Shown here piece by piece: positions 12,028 through 24,779 of a stretch of DNA of 64,000 nucleotides. Origin of the DNA: Centroberyx gerrardi (Eukaryota; Chordata; Actinopteri; Beryciformes; Berycidae); assembly GCF_048128805.1 (NCBI RefSeq), contig NC_136005.1, positions 20,300,260-20,364,259 on the forward strand. Reading direction: 5' to 3'. Position 1 is the first letter of the stretch. Every line of letters starts with the position of its first letter. A program made the position numbers and the translations under genes. The notes beneath the pieces are model-generated. The model ran no database searches and was not told the DNA's origin. It saw only the letters and a list, made by a program, of their open reading frames with translations.

Positions 12028-15000
12028 TATTTGACAAAGTAGTGGAAGGAAGGTGGATTGCTGCTGACACAGTGAAATAAAGCCCCAGTGCCAACTTTAT
12101 GAGCAAGTGGAAGATGGCCGCCACTTAAACAGCAAAATTCCAGTGCAAGCATATAGGCGGCTTGCAGGTGGTAGCTGGTGGCCATCTTTATCCACATTCA
12201 TTTGTAAAGCACCAGCCAAACACCCATGTTTGCAAGTGGTGAATTACCTGATATGGACTAGGTTGATCACTGACCTATCTCTGTTAGTGTTGCAGGTCTC
12301 TACAGCTCCCTCCCTGAGTGAGTCTCTCCCCTGTCTCACACCTACGACTCTAGCATCAGAGTTTACAGTAATTGGCATCTTCAAGTCCCTACACTCACCC
12401 CTTAAACTTACTCTATTGGTCACAGCAGGCCCCCTCACTGAGGAATTGGACTCAACAGGTGGGCACTCTTTCACCCGAAAGACCGTGAAGTTTCAAGCCC
12501 CCATGACAGCAAAGCACATGCCTGGCTGGTGTCCTTGAGCAAGACACTGAGTCCCTGCAGCTGCACAGGCACTGTTCTGCAGCTGAGCCTGTGCTCTGAC
12601 CTCCGTGGAGGGGAAGCAAGCATAAAAGAATTTCTCCTTCAGGGTTTCAGTAAATTTGTATTTCAGGTCAACAGGTACAATTGCAACAGGTGTGATTCAT
12701 GCTAGCAAGGACTATTGCTTTCGATCATGGTATGTTTAAAACCCATGCATGCCTTGCCTGCAGAAGGGCAGAAGGACAGATTTAGCTAATTAAAAAAAAT
12801 AGCCTTTAACCGGACAAAAAGTGGTATTTTAGAAGAAAACAAGGTTTAACCTCCAGTGGGTCTTTCATTAAAAGCACATGTTGCACGGCCAAGCTTTGTT
12901 CAAACCCACAGAAATTTCTTTAAAATTCTAGTCAAGATAGCAAGTTATTCAAAAATACTAAATATGTTATGCTGAATTACATGAAAGTGGAAGAGCAAAA
13001 CTTCTGCACACTTAGGTCCATGCGAGTTTCTTTATTAAACCAAGCTTTCGGTCAAGTAGACCTTCTTCAGGGTATACCTGAAGAAAAGTTTTTTGACCTC
13101 TAGCACCTTAAAAAAAGACACTAGTCAAGTGTGCGGTGATCTTCCTACATGCTGAATCACATGGAAATGTGCAGTGGTGCACCTAGAGTTTTTCCATTTG
13201 ATATAATGGTGCAACCATAAAAAATGGCATCTTGGGTTTGAATATTTCATTCAATATAAGTGTGCTATAGCTTCAACGAAGCATTGGAACGAACAGATAC
13301 AGAATATGTGTGTGACATTGAAAAACAAATTTTTTTTTCTAAACTTTGAAGCTACTTAACGGTTTAATATGTAACATTTCCGCATTCAAATATCTAAAAA
13401 CGACTAGACCTATGTTATATATTTTGTTGACTTGTGTACTTACATTATCCCAAATGTTTCCAACAATGTTCAAACCCAGAGAAATCCGTAATTTTATTCA
13501 AGGTAACGGTGCGTTTCATTTGGTCACCTGTTAATGGCGTCATATCCCCTTTACCCCCTAACGTCTGGGGAAACACGGGAAACACCAGATGATACGTTAG
13601 CGAGTGAGGAAGGAAGTCGGCGAACTAGCTAGCTAGCCACTCTAGCATCTATCTATCAATCTCTGTTGTTTTTTTCATTCTATTGTTTTTATTGCTCACT
13701 CGTGATGGATCACGATTATTCATTCCCGTTTGCTGCGCGTTCTGTCGCCGAAGCTGTCCCCGTAAAAAAACTCCCATGATCCCACGCTACTTCACAACGT
13801 CATCAATCTACGTCTTTTGTTATTGTTTTGATTGAGAGACCCCTAGCGGCAGAAATTACATACTGTGCGTTTAAGGGGAAATTTAAGCAAGGCAAAATCA
13901 GAGTTCAAGGGGTTAAGAAACTTTTTCAACTTCCTGGGGTTGGGGCTAATTCAAAAGCATGAGCAAAGCAAAAAAAAATATCAGTGAATATCTTGCTGGA
14001 ATTTCACAAAAAAACGGATTCATATTGTAAACTCCAAAAAATATTTTTGGTATTTTATTTACTACTCTGTTGAGTAGAATCTCCAAACCCATCAGTGCTT
14101 ACAGCCTAGTGGATATTAGTATGGGTTTGCTAATGCCTGCCTCTCTCATGTATGTTCAAGCCACTGGTTTCTGGGGGAATTCACATCCACTCTGGAGACA
14201 AAAAACACAAACAGCACAAATATAGATCCATCCTGGTTGCTCAAGGACATAAACATCAACAAAATGATGTTGCTGCTTTGAACAGGCAACATCATGCAAG
14301 GTCTGCATGACCTTCCACAAGTTTTACCTCTACTTATCTGTTCTACACTCCCTTTCCTGAATGTCATGCACAGTGTTAGGGAATGGTTTACTATGTACAT
14401 TTAGTTTTCAGTTACTAGCTGCTGCAAATACATTTTGCAGTAGTTAGGTGGTACTTTAAATTAAAAAGTACATTTCCACTTAAGCACATGCAAAAATCAA
14501 ATATTACTAGTTGAAGTTGTAATTTACGTGTATATCACTTAGAAACACTGGCATTAAATCTATGCATCAATTAATTGATATTCTACAGCTTTAATGTCAT
14601 ATTTCTTTCTTCCATCTCTAGCCTTGCCTCATTTTATCCACTACTATCCAATATGCGGAAGTCACTCTTTCTTTTATGGAGGCAGTACTTTTTAAATAGA
14701 GACAATTAATTTGAGCTGTTTGTTTTCAGCCAGTATGAATCACTCTCAAATGAAGTCGGGGCCTCCTGAGTGCTTAATAGCCCAGGCTAAGAGGTTTGCT
14801 GTAGGTCTAGGCTTATTGCAACTGAGCTGTACAACAAGCTCACTGGACATCACTCGTACAACACAAACACAATGAAGCAAAGTACAGTCACACTTCCATT
14901 TGTTACAGAAACAACTATACAAATAACTATGTTTATGTTTAGAAGGTGTGATTTAGATATTATGCATGTGGCCGTATGTGCTGAAATCTTTGGTCAACCC

Positions 15001-16383
15001 ATCCACAGTGTACATTGATATTTGACAGAGTGTACTGTGCTTAAAGTCACAATTCCTTGTATACGATCTTTGTATATGAAATTCCACACTCAGTTTTTCC
15101 ACAAGGTATTCTGGTTTAACTAGTGTTAAGTTGACAGACTACATTATTATTTAGGGGTTTTAAAATGTAATTTAACTTCTTTCATCAAGTAGTAGTCAGT
15201 AGTTTGGTCATTTACGGCTTCAGAGGAGCTTCCCCAACACTAGACATGCAGCAGTCCCATGCAATTCAGTCTCATAATCAAGGTTCTCTCCACTCTGATA
15301 GGATAGTGAGTCTGCTGTAATTTCTCTGTGAGGTGGACTGAATGGCTGGATCATTCTATCAACAAGCATGTTCAGCATCATCTAATAGAGAAACACACTG
15401 TATATTCAAGCCAAAAATGGAACTAGGGGAAAAAGGAAATTAGAGGAAAATTACCAAGATAGACTTATAACAGTGGATGGATGGACAATAACAGAATATG
15501 TGCTACACTGTACAAAATGTATGTAAGATACCTCCAGCCACAAATATGCTCAGGAGACTGATAATGAAAACAGACATCAATGCACACATTGTCTCTTTTT
15601 ACATATGGCACCTGCATCTGGAGTTTTTGTGAGAAGGTGGACAGCTAGTAATGCACATATCCAAATCTGCACGTTCGGCACATGTTATCTACATCTGTAA
15701 AGTGAATATTTTTGGAAGGTGCACAGTATTATATTAGCAATGTATGTCTACATGCCTAGACACATATGTATGGTGCTCTGTAGACACATTAATGTGAATA
15801 TCAGCTCATTTTTGTACATTATGTATATGTGCTGTCATTTTCATATATTGTTTTTCTTCATATTATTATACTCCTCTCATTTGTTAAATATTGCATCTAT
15901 ACTGACATTTTTGTAATTTTTCGCTTATTTCATACTGCGCATATTTCAAATTTTTTGTCTCAGTAACTTCTACTGCTATTACTGCTGCAATTTTGCAGAC
16001 CTTCTTAATGCTGTAAGTCATACTTGTCATACTTTCATCCCTACATTTCTACTTTATGTGTTCTCGTGTTGAAACTGTCTGTTGAGCATGTTTACATAAC
16101 TCTCATTTGCTTTGTTTGTGTTAATATTCTATTTTTCGAACGTGTATCCCTTTAATTTTTACTGCTGCAACGGCTCAATTTCCCCACAGGCATAGTTAAA
16201 GTTTTATCTCATCGTAATAATGATAGATAGTAATAATGTGATTTTTTACATGTTACAAATTCAAGCACTTTTACTATCAGTGCACAGTCACTCATCAGTA
16301 TTACATACTTTGCCTGCTGTTTGTCCGTCAAAGGTCAATGTCTGCAAAATTACTAATAGTGCCCGTGAGAGGTAATGCATGCA

Positions 16384-16471
<88 letters not shown>

Positions 16472-17880
16472 AACAGACTGCCTGTACTTCCCTTGTTGGC
16501 CATCAACTGTACAAGCTCTTCAGTCCCATTGACGTACAATTAGAGAAAGCATTTGTTTGATTGGATTGTAATCCTCTATTGTGAGAGTAAAGGGCCACTG
16601 GTTATTTTTAGGCCTATCTGAGAATATGACAGAGCTTTAGTCAAAGAGGAGTGATGTGAAAGAAAAGGCTGCATTTTGTTTATTGTGCCCCTCCATAAAG
16701 CTGCTCAGTACTGGATCTGGAGCATTGTGCCAAAGCTGCGATCTGCATTGACTTCAGTGTATTACAGGTTTTGAGTCAGCGTTTTAGTGTGTATTTGTGC
16801 ATTTATGTCTTTTCGTGCATCCACCACCATCTTCCCAACCATAAAACCAGCCATGACACAAAAAGCAGAATCCTCGCCCCATAAAACAGAAATCAGAGCC
16901 AAGTTCGTTATGTGTAGCTCTAATAAAACAGAAACATGGGCGGGAGTCATGGGAGTTGAAAGGTAGGAGGGCATATTTAATTGCGACAATGCTAGCCAAA
17001 CGCAGCAGCTTGAGAGGTCTTGCTCGATCTACTGTGGCCACCTCAACACTCTGCCAGCATTGCTGTGCCTATGTAGCCACTAAGTGAACAATTGAAATCA
17101 TTCTCTGTCTTTTGGAACTTTTTCATTTGAAACTGGTGAACCTCCCAAAAACGCCAAAGCAAATAACAAACCAGCTGCAGGGCACATTTTTACGATCTTA
17201 AGTGGAGGAATGGACACTTTGAGAGATCCAATCAGTTTTATGTTTCAGTGTTTGTGGGAAAGAAAATCTCTAACCTCTACAAATCAAATCTCTAAATTGC
17301 AAAATTTATGAAACCTTGACTTGAAAATGGAAAATGGAAAAAGGAAATAACTTCTGAACATGGGCAAAAGGTTAAATTCTTCTTCTAGAAATACATGCAT
17401 TATCAAGCCTGGCTGTTCATATGTACAATATGTTGTTACCATAATCAGGACCTATATCCATAAACCTTCAGCTGCATGAAGAAAATAACAAAGCATTTTC
17501 ATGACTGCAGCTAAAAGGAGTCAGTTTTGAAAGGTCAGACCACGTTAGCAAAGAATGGCTAGATTGTCTTAGTGAATGAGTCACTTCTTAGGATGACAAG
17601 GTGCCTTGAAAACATGTCGTGACATTCAAGTGTGGGATTGGTTGATAAGAAATGACCTCGCACCAATTAAAGCTGAAGTCCTATTGGCAGTGGGAGCCAG
17701 CACTAGCTACTCAATGGAAGTGAGAAATGCAATGTGTAGTGTTTATTTAGGTCAGAGGCATTGTTGATTATAGTCTGAACATTTACTGATTACTTTTCAG
17801 ATTATTCTTGGTTGCCTATTGAATAAAATCTATCTATACTGTTTGAAATTTCTGTTTGACAATGTTTTTTCCACTTGATA
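12028..17880. other. slc1a7 intron 1: mostly featureless
   Basis: Non-coding intronic DNA. Two recognisable repeat-like stretches are 12515-12660 (a SINE-tail-like sequence) and 13000-13100 (a stretch with CTTCTTCAGG and its near inverse CCTGAAGAA close together). A long CA run lies at 16389-16467. I see no exon of slc1a7 or of any other gene, and the open frames here are compositional. Confidence 0.5.
16389..16467. repeat. (CA)n microsatellite
   Basis: About 39 CA units with a single CG interruption, the longest dinucleotide repeat in the window. It accounts for two overlapping open frames that would encode Thr-His repeats. Confidence 0.98.
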
Positions 17881-17951
17881 CACTTGGTTGATATATCAAC
17901 CAAGTGTTGATATATCAACCAAGTGTTGATATATCAACACTTGGTTGATAT
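17881..17951. repeat. Two overlapping perfect palindromes
   Basis: 17881-17906 is a perfect 26-bp palindrome (half-site CACTTGGTTGATA). 17912-17951 is a perfect 40-bp palindrome (half-site ATATCAACCAAGTGTTGATA). They share the words TTGATATATCAA and CCAAGTG, so several alternative hairpins are possible. The block is in slc1a7 intron 1, about 0.5 kb from coding exon 1. No coding or terminal-repeat context explains it. Confidence 0.9.
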
Positions 17952-18423
17952 GTCTCTTGCACATAACTCATCGGTGATATGAGGCCTACTCTCGATGTTA
18001 AATCCTGATAAAATACAGGTAGGAAAGGCCTTCCATTGTTCTGCTCTTTCAAAATTGTGATATCTATATATGGCGATTTCCACAACATAAAATCAATGTG
18101 ACTAATAATAGTATATTTAGTAGTTACAGTAACAGCTTACTGCTCAACAGCAGTCCTAGATCGCCCTTGTGACCTCAGTGGGTCAGAGTGAAAGCAGGGG
18201 ATGGGATGAGGAGGAGCGTGGGGAGGGACTGCAACAGCTGCTGCCAGGTCCTGCGCTCCACAGCTGTTAGGGATGGGGAAATGATTCTCGAGCGAAGTTG
18301 CCCTCTATCGCTGGGATAAGCTCCCCTATCCCCTTTCCTAACTTCAACCTCTCCCAAACAGCATCTCCTGCATGGACGACGTCACTGTGCTTCAGAGCGG
18401 CTAAGGGGAGGAGAGAGACTCAC

Positions 18424-18564
18424 CTGCTCCGTGAGGCGCCGCGTCCTTAGGAAGAATCCCAAAAGACACCCTATGACCACAGCCAGCACCGACAAGATGA
18501 GGAGTCCGTTCTGTTTACACACGTTCTTCACCCTCAGCCACACCGCCTCCAAAGCCACGGCCAT
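18424..18564 (-). CDS. slc1a7: slc1a7 first coding exon (excitatory amino acid transporter 5)
   Basis: The exon runs from an ATG at 18564 (minus strand) to a GTGAGT donor at 18418-18423. It encodes 47 residues ending in LRTRRLTEQ, phase 0. Residues 20-41 form the first transmembrane helix (LLILSVLAVVIGCLLGFFL), preceded by a short cytosolic stretch with NVCKQNG. The motif NGLLILSV..GCLLGFFLRTRRL matches EAAT5 more closely than other SLC1 members as I remember them. Exon 2 lies 16.9 kb away at 1460-1539. Fish often carry two slc1a7 paralogues, and I cannot say which this is. The 5' UTR and promoter would lie above 18564; the sequence there is AT-rich near 18600 with a TATA-like run, but no transcription start can be assigned. 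Confidence 0.9.
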
Positions 18565-20300
18565 TGTGAGTCACCTGTCTGCGCCCTACCAGCAACCCAT
18601 ATACAGTATATACACAATCCCAAAAAAATGGAAAATCCAGGTGGAGGATGAGAAGAGAGGCAAGAAGAAAGCAAAACGGTAAATGAAAAAAAAAACACCA
18701 GGAATGGATGGGACTATGTGAAATATCCCTTTGTCCTCCACGTTTAAAGCACTTTTGGACCGAGCATCCCTCTTGTCCTCTCACCGCGGCAATCTGCACC
18801 GAGCTAAGAAGATCGTCATACTTTCCAGGCATCCCCTCCCACCCTGCTCCGCCCATCAGGGCCAAACCGGCCCTGCGTTCGCTGACCCGCCGCCAGGGGG
18901 ATATAACAGCTGGCAGCTACGTCCCGGGGGTTAACATCACCAATCCTGTTAGAGTGCTACTGTATTAAAGAGGTCTGAGGCTGGATTAAAGATCCATGAA
19001 CAATTCGACAAAGGTTAGCCACTAATTCAGAAGAGAGGGGAGTAACCTTGCGGGCCTCCTGTGACCCTGGCAAACTGATAGAAAACAGAAGCACCTGTGT
19101 TGTTGGAGTGGCCTATACACTTTTTTGAAAGCTGATGACTTTGAACCTCGACAATTTTATCTCCCTCGCTGCTTTTAAGGACTCTATCGCAGAGATTTTC
19201 ACACATACCTGCAACTGCATCCCAGCACTTTAACTGCCCAATCAAATATGTCTGTTCTGCTTCCATGACTTGTCATTTTATTTGGTTGTTTGTTTTGTCT
19301 AATTAAATAATGGTTTAATTATTTCCCAGTTCCCATACTGTGTTGATTTTTCTCTTCCTCTGCAATGTGTGCATTCCATATCATGTTTTTTAACATCTTT
19401 GGCAGATATCTGGATTGTTTTTGTTTGTCTTGCTTCTTGCTCTTTTGTTTGCTTTGCTACTCCCCCCCCCTCTCTATCCCTTTCCCCTTTGAGAGGTCCT
19501 TTTGTCCTCTTGCCAGGCCAATTTGTTGCCAATTTCTATGAATTGATCTGCCTGGTTAAATAAAAAATAAAAATGATCAGGGACTGATTTACATCTGATG
19601 CCAGGTGAATGTAATTAATTGCCTGATAGAATAGAAGACCAGCAGTAGCTACTCTGGCTCCTGAGGACCAGCATTAACAACCGCTGTGTTAACTCAGCAT
19701 AGGCTCTAACTCACGGATAGGCAACCGAGTGCCATGGAGGGCCGTCTGCAAGTTTTTAATTCCAACCAAAGACTACAGCAGGTGATTTCACTGATTAGTT
19801 CCTCCCCTCTGGCTGAAGTTGTGCTAATCAGTGAAACCTGATGTAGTCTCTGGCTGAAATGAAAGCCTGCAGACTCTCGGCCCTCCATGCCACATGGTTG
19901 CAGAAAGATGGCAGCTGTGATTTCACTCTGCTTAATCTTTTCCTAATGAAAATTACTTTGAGTTGATTGGCAATGAGAAAAACATTTAAACTAAAATGTG
20001 TCCCCTAAGTTGCTAAATTGATTTGCAATATGTTGTTTGTACCACTTTTGAGTGTTTTGTGGATATAGCTCAAACTCAAGAGTGAGAGACTAACTACTAA
20101 CAATGTATTACTCTATCTATTGCGTAATGCAATATTTTCCATTATTTGAAAGGTAATATGTTATATGTAATACATATTATTTAATTTGCTTTTTGGAATA
20201 ACTTCCCCAACACTGCTCATCACTGAATCATTTAATTTCTCTGAACTCTGTAAGCAAATACTGGAATAGCAGTTAGACCCATGAAGACCATTTTGAGTTA
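18565..20300. other. Upstream of slc1a7: intergenic, with a fold-back repeat
   Basis: Sequence upstream of the slc1a7 start codon. It must contain the slc1a7 5' UTR and promoter, but no start site can be placed from sequence. The stretch 18700-18950 is fairly GC-rich with no protein motif. The fold-back element at 19735-19888 is listed separately. Confidence 0.4.
19735..19888. mobile_element. Fold-back MITE-like repeat
   Basis: The left end GGAGGGCCGTCTGCAAGTTT and the right end AAGCCTGCAGACTCTCGGCC followed by CTCC are imperfect inverses. The interior repeats the theme (TGATTTCACTGATTAG against CTAATCAGTGAAACC), so the whole segment can fold into one long imperfect hairpin. I recognise the wording as a common fish repeat. 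The adjoining 19575-19715 looks like part of a related repeat. Confidence 0.6.
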
Positions 20301-20310
20301 GTCAGATTCT

Positions 20311-20340
20311 AAATAATAATAATAATAATAATATAATAAT
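20311..20340. repeat. (AAT)n microsatellite
   Basis: About ten AAT units. The following sequence (ATTTTATTTCTAGAGCGCTT) resembles a reversed SINE/LINE tail. Confidence 0.9.
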
Positions 20341-20833
20341 ACATTTTATTTCTAGAGCGCTTTACATGGTACTCAAAGACACTTTACAGCGAAGGGATAA
20401 AGAGAATAAAATATTAAAAATATATAAAGCAAATGGTACAAAAGTGATGATGATCACTTTTATTCTAGCTATGACAGTACAGTATATGCATTGACATTAG
20501 CCTTTTTTGCTTTCACTGAAAACAAGTTCAGAGTGGATGGAAACTCAGACAGCCATGTGTTTGTCCTCAGCTCTCCCGCTGCGCTGCATTCCTCATGATT
20601 TAACTTCCACAGTAAAACACATTGTCAAAGCCAACGAAGACAATGGATATGAAACTAGTGAGGATATCTGTCAGGGAGGCCTAGCCAGGGTGTAATGCAC
20701 CTTTACATCTCTCTCAGTGTTATTGATGTCCTCCCAACATCTGTGCCTCTTAAAGATGAAGCTGCTCTCTTCCCTCTCTGTTCTTGGACGTCTCCACCCC
20801 ACTGTTTGAAAACATCTTATGCATATACTATAC

Positions 20834-21105
20834 TGGGGCGGCTCAGGAGGTAGAGCGGGTCGTCCACTAATCAGAAGGTCGGTGGTTCGATCCCTGGCTC
20901 CTCCAGTCCGCATGTCGAAGTGTCCTTGGGCAAGATACTGAACCCCAAATTGCTCCCGATGGTTGCGCCAGCACCCTGCGTGGTAGCTTGCCGCCATCGG
21001 TGTATGAATGTGTGTGTGAATGGGTGAATGTAGGCATTGCTGTGAAGCGCTTTGAGTGGTTGGTAGACTAGAAAAGCACTATATAAATGCAGTCCATTTA
21101 CCATA
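20834..21105 (+). mobile_element. tRNA-derived SINE
   Basis: The 5' part has an A-box-like segment (GGCTCAGGAGGTAGAGCGGG) and a B-box (GGTTCGATCCC near 20883-20893) about 35 bp apart, as in a tRNA-derived RNA polymerase III promoter. The body contains GTGTCCTTGGGCAAGATACT, and the 3' end reads GAAGCGCTTTGAGTGG then ATATAAATGCAGTCCATTTA. This resembles a SINE widespread in percomorph fish. It is not a functional tRNA gene, as there is no clear acceptor or anticodon stem. It lies between slc1a7 and shisal2a. Confidence 0.8.
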
Positions 21106-21259
21106 TATAATCTGTAGAATAATATCGCTGTCGGCTCACTAAAGCCAAGATCAACAGCCCTCCTGGAGAGCCACAGAGAGAGGGGGGGTGCACAGTACAT
21201 CAGGCTCTCCACAGTATACGATGTTACATTTTTAAATTGAAAATTTAAAATTATGCCAC

Positions 21260-21960
21260 AATACAAAAATAATAGAAAAGGACCAGTGGATCAACAAAAA
21301 TAAATAATAATTTAAGAAAACTATCCAATATGCACAGAGACACAGAGATCCAAGAAATGAGCAGATACAGCCTCAACACTGTGAGACACTAAATAAATAT
21401 CAAAATGGATTATGAACCAAAAATATACAGCACACACAGAAACTACTTGAACCAAATTGAAAAGAGAGAGCTAATTAATTGTGGGATCACTGGAACTCTC
21501 TCTGTGAGTCAGAGGGTCAAGAGCGTGATAGTCTGGGATGGCAAAACATGGAGCAAACATTTTCAGACCCTATCAAGAACAACACTAGATACTGACATCT
21601 AGCAAATACAAACAAATGGAACTGATGATCAAACACAACCAAAACCCTCTAGATCTCCAGATGGCTATGCTTGAATTAAAGACAAAAATGCTGTCCTTCC
21701 AAACCAGAAAGGCATGTACCCCTGAATGCATCCTGAAAGAAATGTTTAAATACAGGAGGTACAAATTCCCATTGGCTATTGTCAAATTATTCAATGTAAT
21801 CCTGAGCATTGGATATTTTCCAGAGAGATGGAATAATATGGACCGATAACACCTATATTCAATCTGACAAAGAACTGACAATTCACACAGTGTGGTGGAG
21901 TGAAGCAGGGCTACAACATGAGCCCAACTCTCGCTTTAATCTATAAATGTTTATAAAATG
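21260..21960 (+). mobile_element. Non-LTR retrotransposon remnant (endonuclease/RT region)
   Basis: Broken plus-strand frames read as a LINE ORF2. 21616-21849 contains TPECILKEMFKYRRYKFPLA and then IVKLFNVILSIGYFPERWNN, typical of the segment leading into the reverse transcriptase. Near 21885-21930 another frame gives GGVKQGYNMSPTL, the degraded GVRQGC-x-SPTLF motif. A large part between these two blocks is missing, so the copy is deleted as well as frameshifted. It belongs to the L2/CR1-like group or a near relative. Confidence 0.7.
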
Positions 21961-23092
21961 ATTATAGACAAGACGAGGAGTATATGAATTAATATTAATT
22001 ATATCTAAATTAATTTGCAGAACAACTGCAAAAATCCAGAGCCCCAGGAGTAAAAATCAATTCATGTGAAAATACAATCTGTACAGTTCCTTGAATTCTG
22101 ATGCCCTGTGTATAGCAATTTTACCAGATGGTGTATCTGTATAGCAGAGTATAGAGGGAAATATCCGGAAAACATGAGAATGACTGAATGCGTCCATTGA
22201 AGATCCATATTTAAAAGGTCACGTTCCCCTGCTGTGATGACGAAGTGGCGTGCATCAGGGCTTTACAGTTCATAACCATTCCATTCGGTAATGTATGCTT
22301 AAATGCCTTTGAAAACCTATGAGAATAGGCCGGGGATTAGCAGAAGTGCATTTGACTGGACTCAGAGATAGTTGTCAGTATACTGGAGTCATAGGTTGTC
22401 ACATGAGATTTGCAAAATTTCTCTCACACATCGATGTAGCTGTCTTCTGCTTTTGGGTGTTGGTCTGCGGCAGGATACAGTGTCCTTGGTTTTACATAAT
22501 CATGTAATATTTATGGACAGGATGATTTCCTTATGGAATAAGTGCTAAAGAAGCACTTCAGGCTGGACTCTATATACAGCCTAGTTTCTGGGTTGATACA
22601 TATGCCTGACTGTCTGACAGAGAGCTTACAGCTAAGTCTATCAGCTAGCCGTCTACGTTGCTGTCTGCCAGTGCAAATAGTTCAAAGATACACAACACGC
22701 TGTGTATTTGGACAAGTCAAGCTCTGAACTGTTGTGTCTGCTGCACAGATTTTTTTTTTTTTCTATCCGGAGAGGAGTTTTAATCTTTCGTTTACCCAAA
22801 GCTTGAGTGATTCAGGTCGCTTTGTCCTTCACAGTCTGTCCTCATGATGAGACTGTGTGTGTGTGTGTGACAGTCAGGTCGCACAGATTCCCATTGTATA
22901 CAGTTTCATTCCTGTCTTTCACAGTGCATTTCTCCCTCTGAGCTTGGGGTGGACTTGGATAGAAAAGATTCTGAGGGAAAAGATGTCACAGTTATTGAGG
23001 AAATGATGAAATGTCATCCAGTAACTGAAAGATTAAGAGCAGCATGACAGAACCAATGACTGATGTAGCCTCAGATGTGTTTTGAGTGTCTG

Positions 23093-23165
<73 letters not shown>
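23093..23165. repeat. (TCTA)n microsatellite
   Basis: About 18 tandem TCTA units. They create an open frame encoding a Ser-Ile-Tyr-Leu repeat. Confidence 0.98.
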
Positions 23166-24748
23166 TATTCTTATTCACCTGAGGTAAAGAAAGAGCAATA
23201 TTTTATATACCTCATGACTCATGTACCACAGTGTAGGGAGAATAATCCTAGCATGCAACTATAATATAGAAAGTGGCTTTACTGCACCGATCTAATGTCC
23301 GACCACTCACAACCCTCGACAACAAATACATCCCCTTCCTGATCTTTTGTATTCCAAACGGAAAAATCATGAATGAACTCAAGTGCTCTGGCGTGTTCTC
23401 TGCGTGTGCCGGGGGAGAGCTGCATATGTGTGAGTAAGTGTGTATGTGCTCGTGCTGAGATCACATGTTTCGCCAGACTCCATGGTCGCTAATCCCTCTC
23501 TTTTGCCAATATTTCCACTCTATCTGGTTTCATCAGGCAGGGATTACACTGGATTAGACAACCTCCCAGAAGCTGACATGCATTCATTCATTAAAAATCT
23601 AAATGCAGTGGCTCACACACCTCCCATTCAGCCACTCAAAATGTATCAATTAGGCCTAAACCAAGAATATACACCATCTTATGTTACAATAGCTTTCGTA
23701 AGCTTCCTCTTAAATTCATTATAATGAAGGATAGCTGTTTGCCAAGACTGTTGTCTTGTGTGTGGTGTGATTATGTAATATGGTGCGGTGACAGAATGGA
23801 GCCTTGATGTCATCAGGATGGGAATGGTTTGGTGGTTGTAGTTTAGCGACCTTACCCTGCCCTTTACCTTTGAGCAGCAGGCAATCAGTCTATAGTGCGT
23901 GATCCCTCGGCTGTCTACATCTTTGTGCAATTGAAAGGTGTTGAGTCTATCATGCAAGTATTTTCAGAAAGATTACAGCAGCAAAGCATTTAATTTCACT
24001 TTAACAACAGAAACTGCAGTCTTATAAAGTTATGTTTAAAATATTTGGAATGAATGTACATGAATTAAAACAATTCATATAAACTTTTTGTAGGCGTTGT
24101 CATTTGAAAGAGGATACCAGATAACAAAAAAAAAAAATCTGCATAATCAGTGTTTAGAATGCCTCACATACACAACTCAAGGTTGAGATCAAATATAATT
24201 TAAATCACTTTTTCATCTAGTAGTGGTAGTTGAGACTGTCCTTGTCAGCGTTACTGCTGTGTAATTTACTTCATGAAGGGAACTGTGAAAGTGAAAAACA
24301 TGACTCAATCCCATTGTGTTCCAGTTGAAAAGGAAAGGGAGGCGAAGGGGAAATACAGGTTAACAATTGTAGATATTCTGCCATCTTCATATCTGCACTG
24401 ATACAGTGGTTTGAGAACCATTGGAGTTTGAGAACCACTGGATTAGGCTAAACAACTAGACGTCAACATTTTAAATGCTATTCAACTGCTCATGAAGGAA
24501 TAAAGTGATGACAAAAAGTGTGTAGAACGATATCAGGATAACTGTTACAACATGATATGATGTTATATTTACAGAAATAGCAAACAGGTACAAGGGCTTC
24601 ACATGAATGTGTACAGCAGATAAAAATGATTTGTTTTCAAATACTAATGGTTAATTACAGTATGGCACCCGTAAATATACACAACTGCATCATATGGAGC
24701 CCAAACTTTAAAGGATGATCCATGGTATGCTTTGTAAAACTCACAAGG

Positions 24749-24779
24749 CACACACACACAAACACACACACACACACAC
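24749..24779. repeat. (CA)n microsatellite
   Basis: CA run with one CAAAC interruption. Confidence 0.93.

Noticed and set aside
16338..16560. Open frames encoding Thr-His repeats
   Set aside because: Produced by the CA microsatellite.
17881..17951. CRISPR-like or tandem array
   Set aside because: The repeated words come from nested palindromes, there are no regular spacers, and the DNA is vertebrate nuclear.
20834..20910. Possible tRNA gene
   Set aside because: A- and B-box-like words are present, but the segment continues into a SINE body and 3' tail and does not form a tRNA cloverleaf.
21616..21849. Candidate small host protein
   Set aside because: The sequence is the pre-RT segment of a LINE (..LFNVILSIGYFPERWNN..) with a downstream GVKQG-like motif in another frame.
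22319..22727. Two short plus-strand open frames
   Set aside because: No family motif, no splice context and ordinary AT-rich composition; chance open frames.
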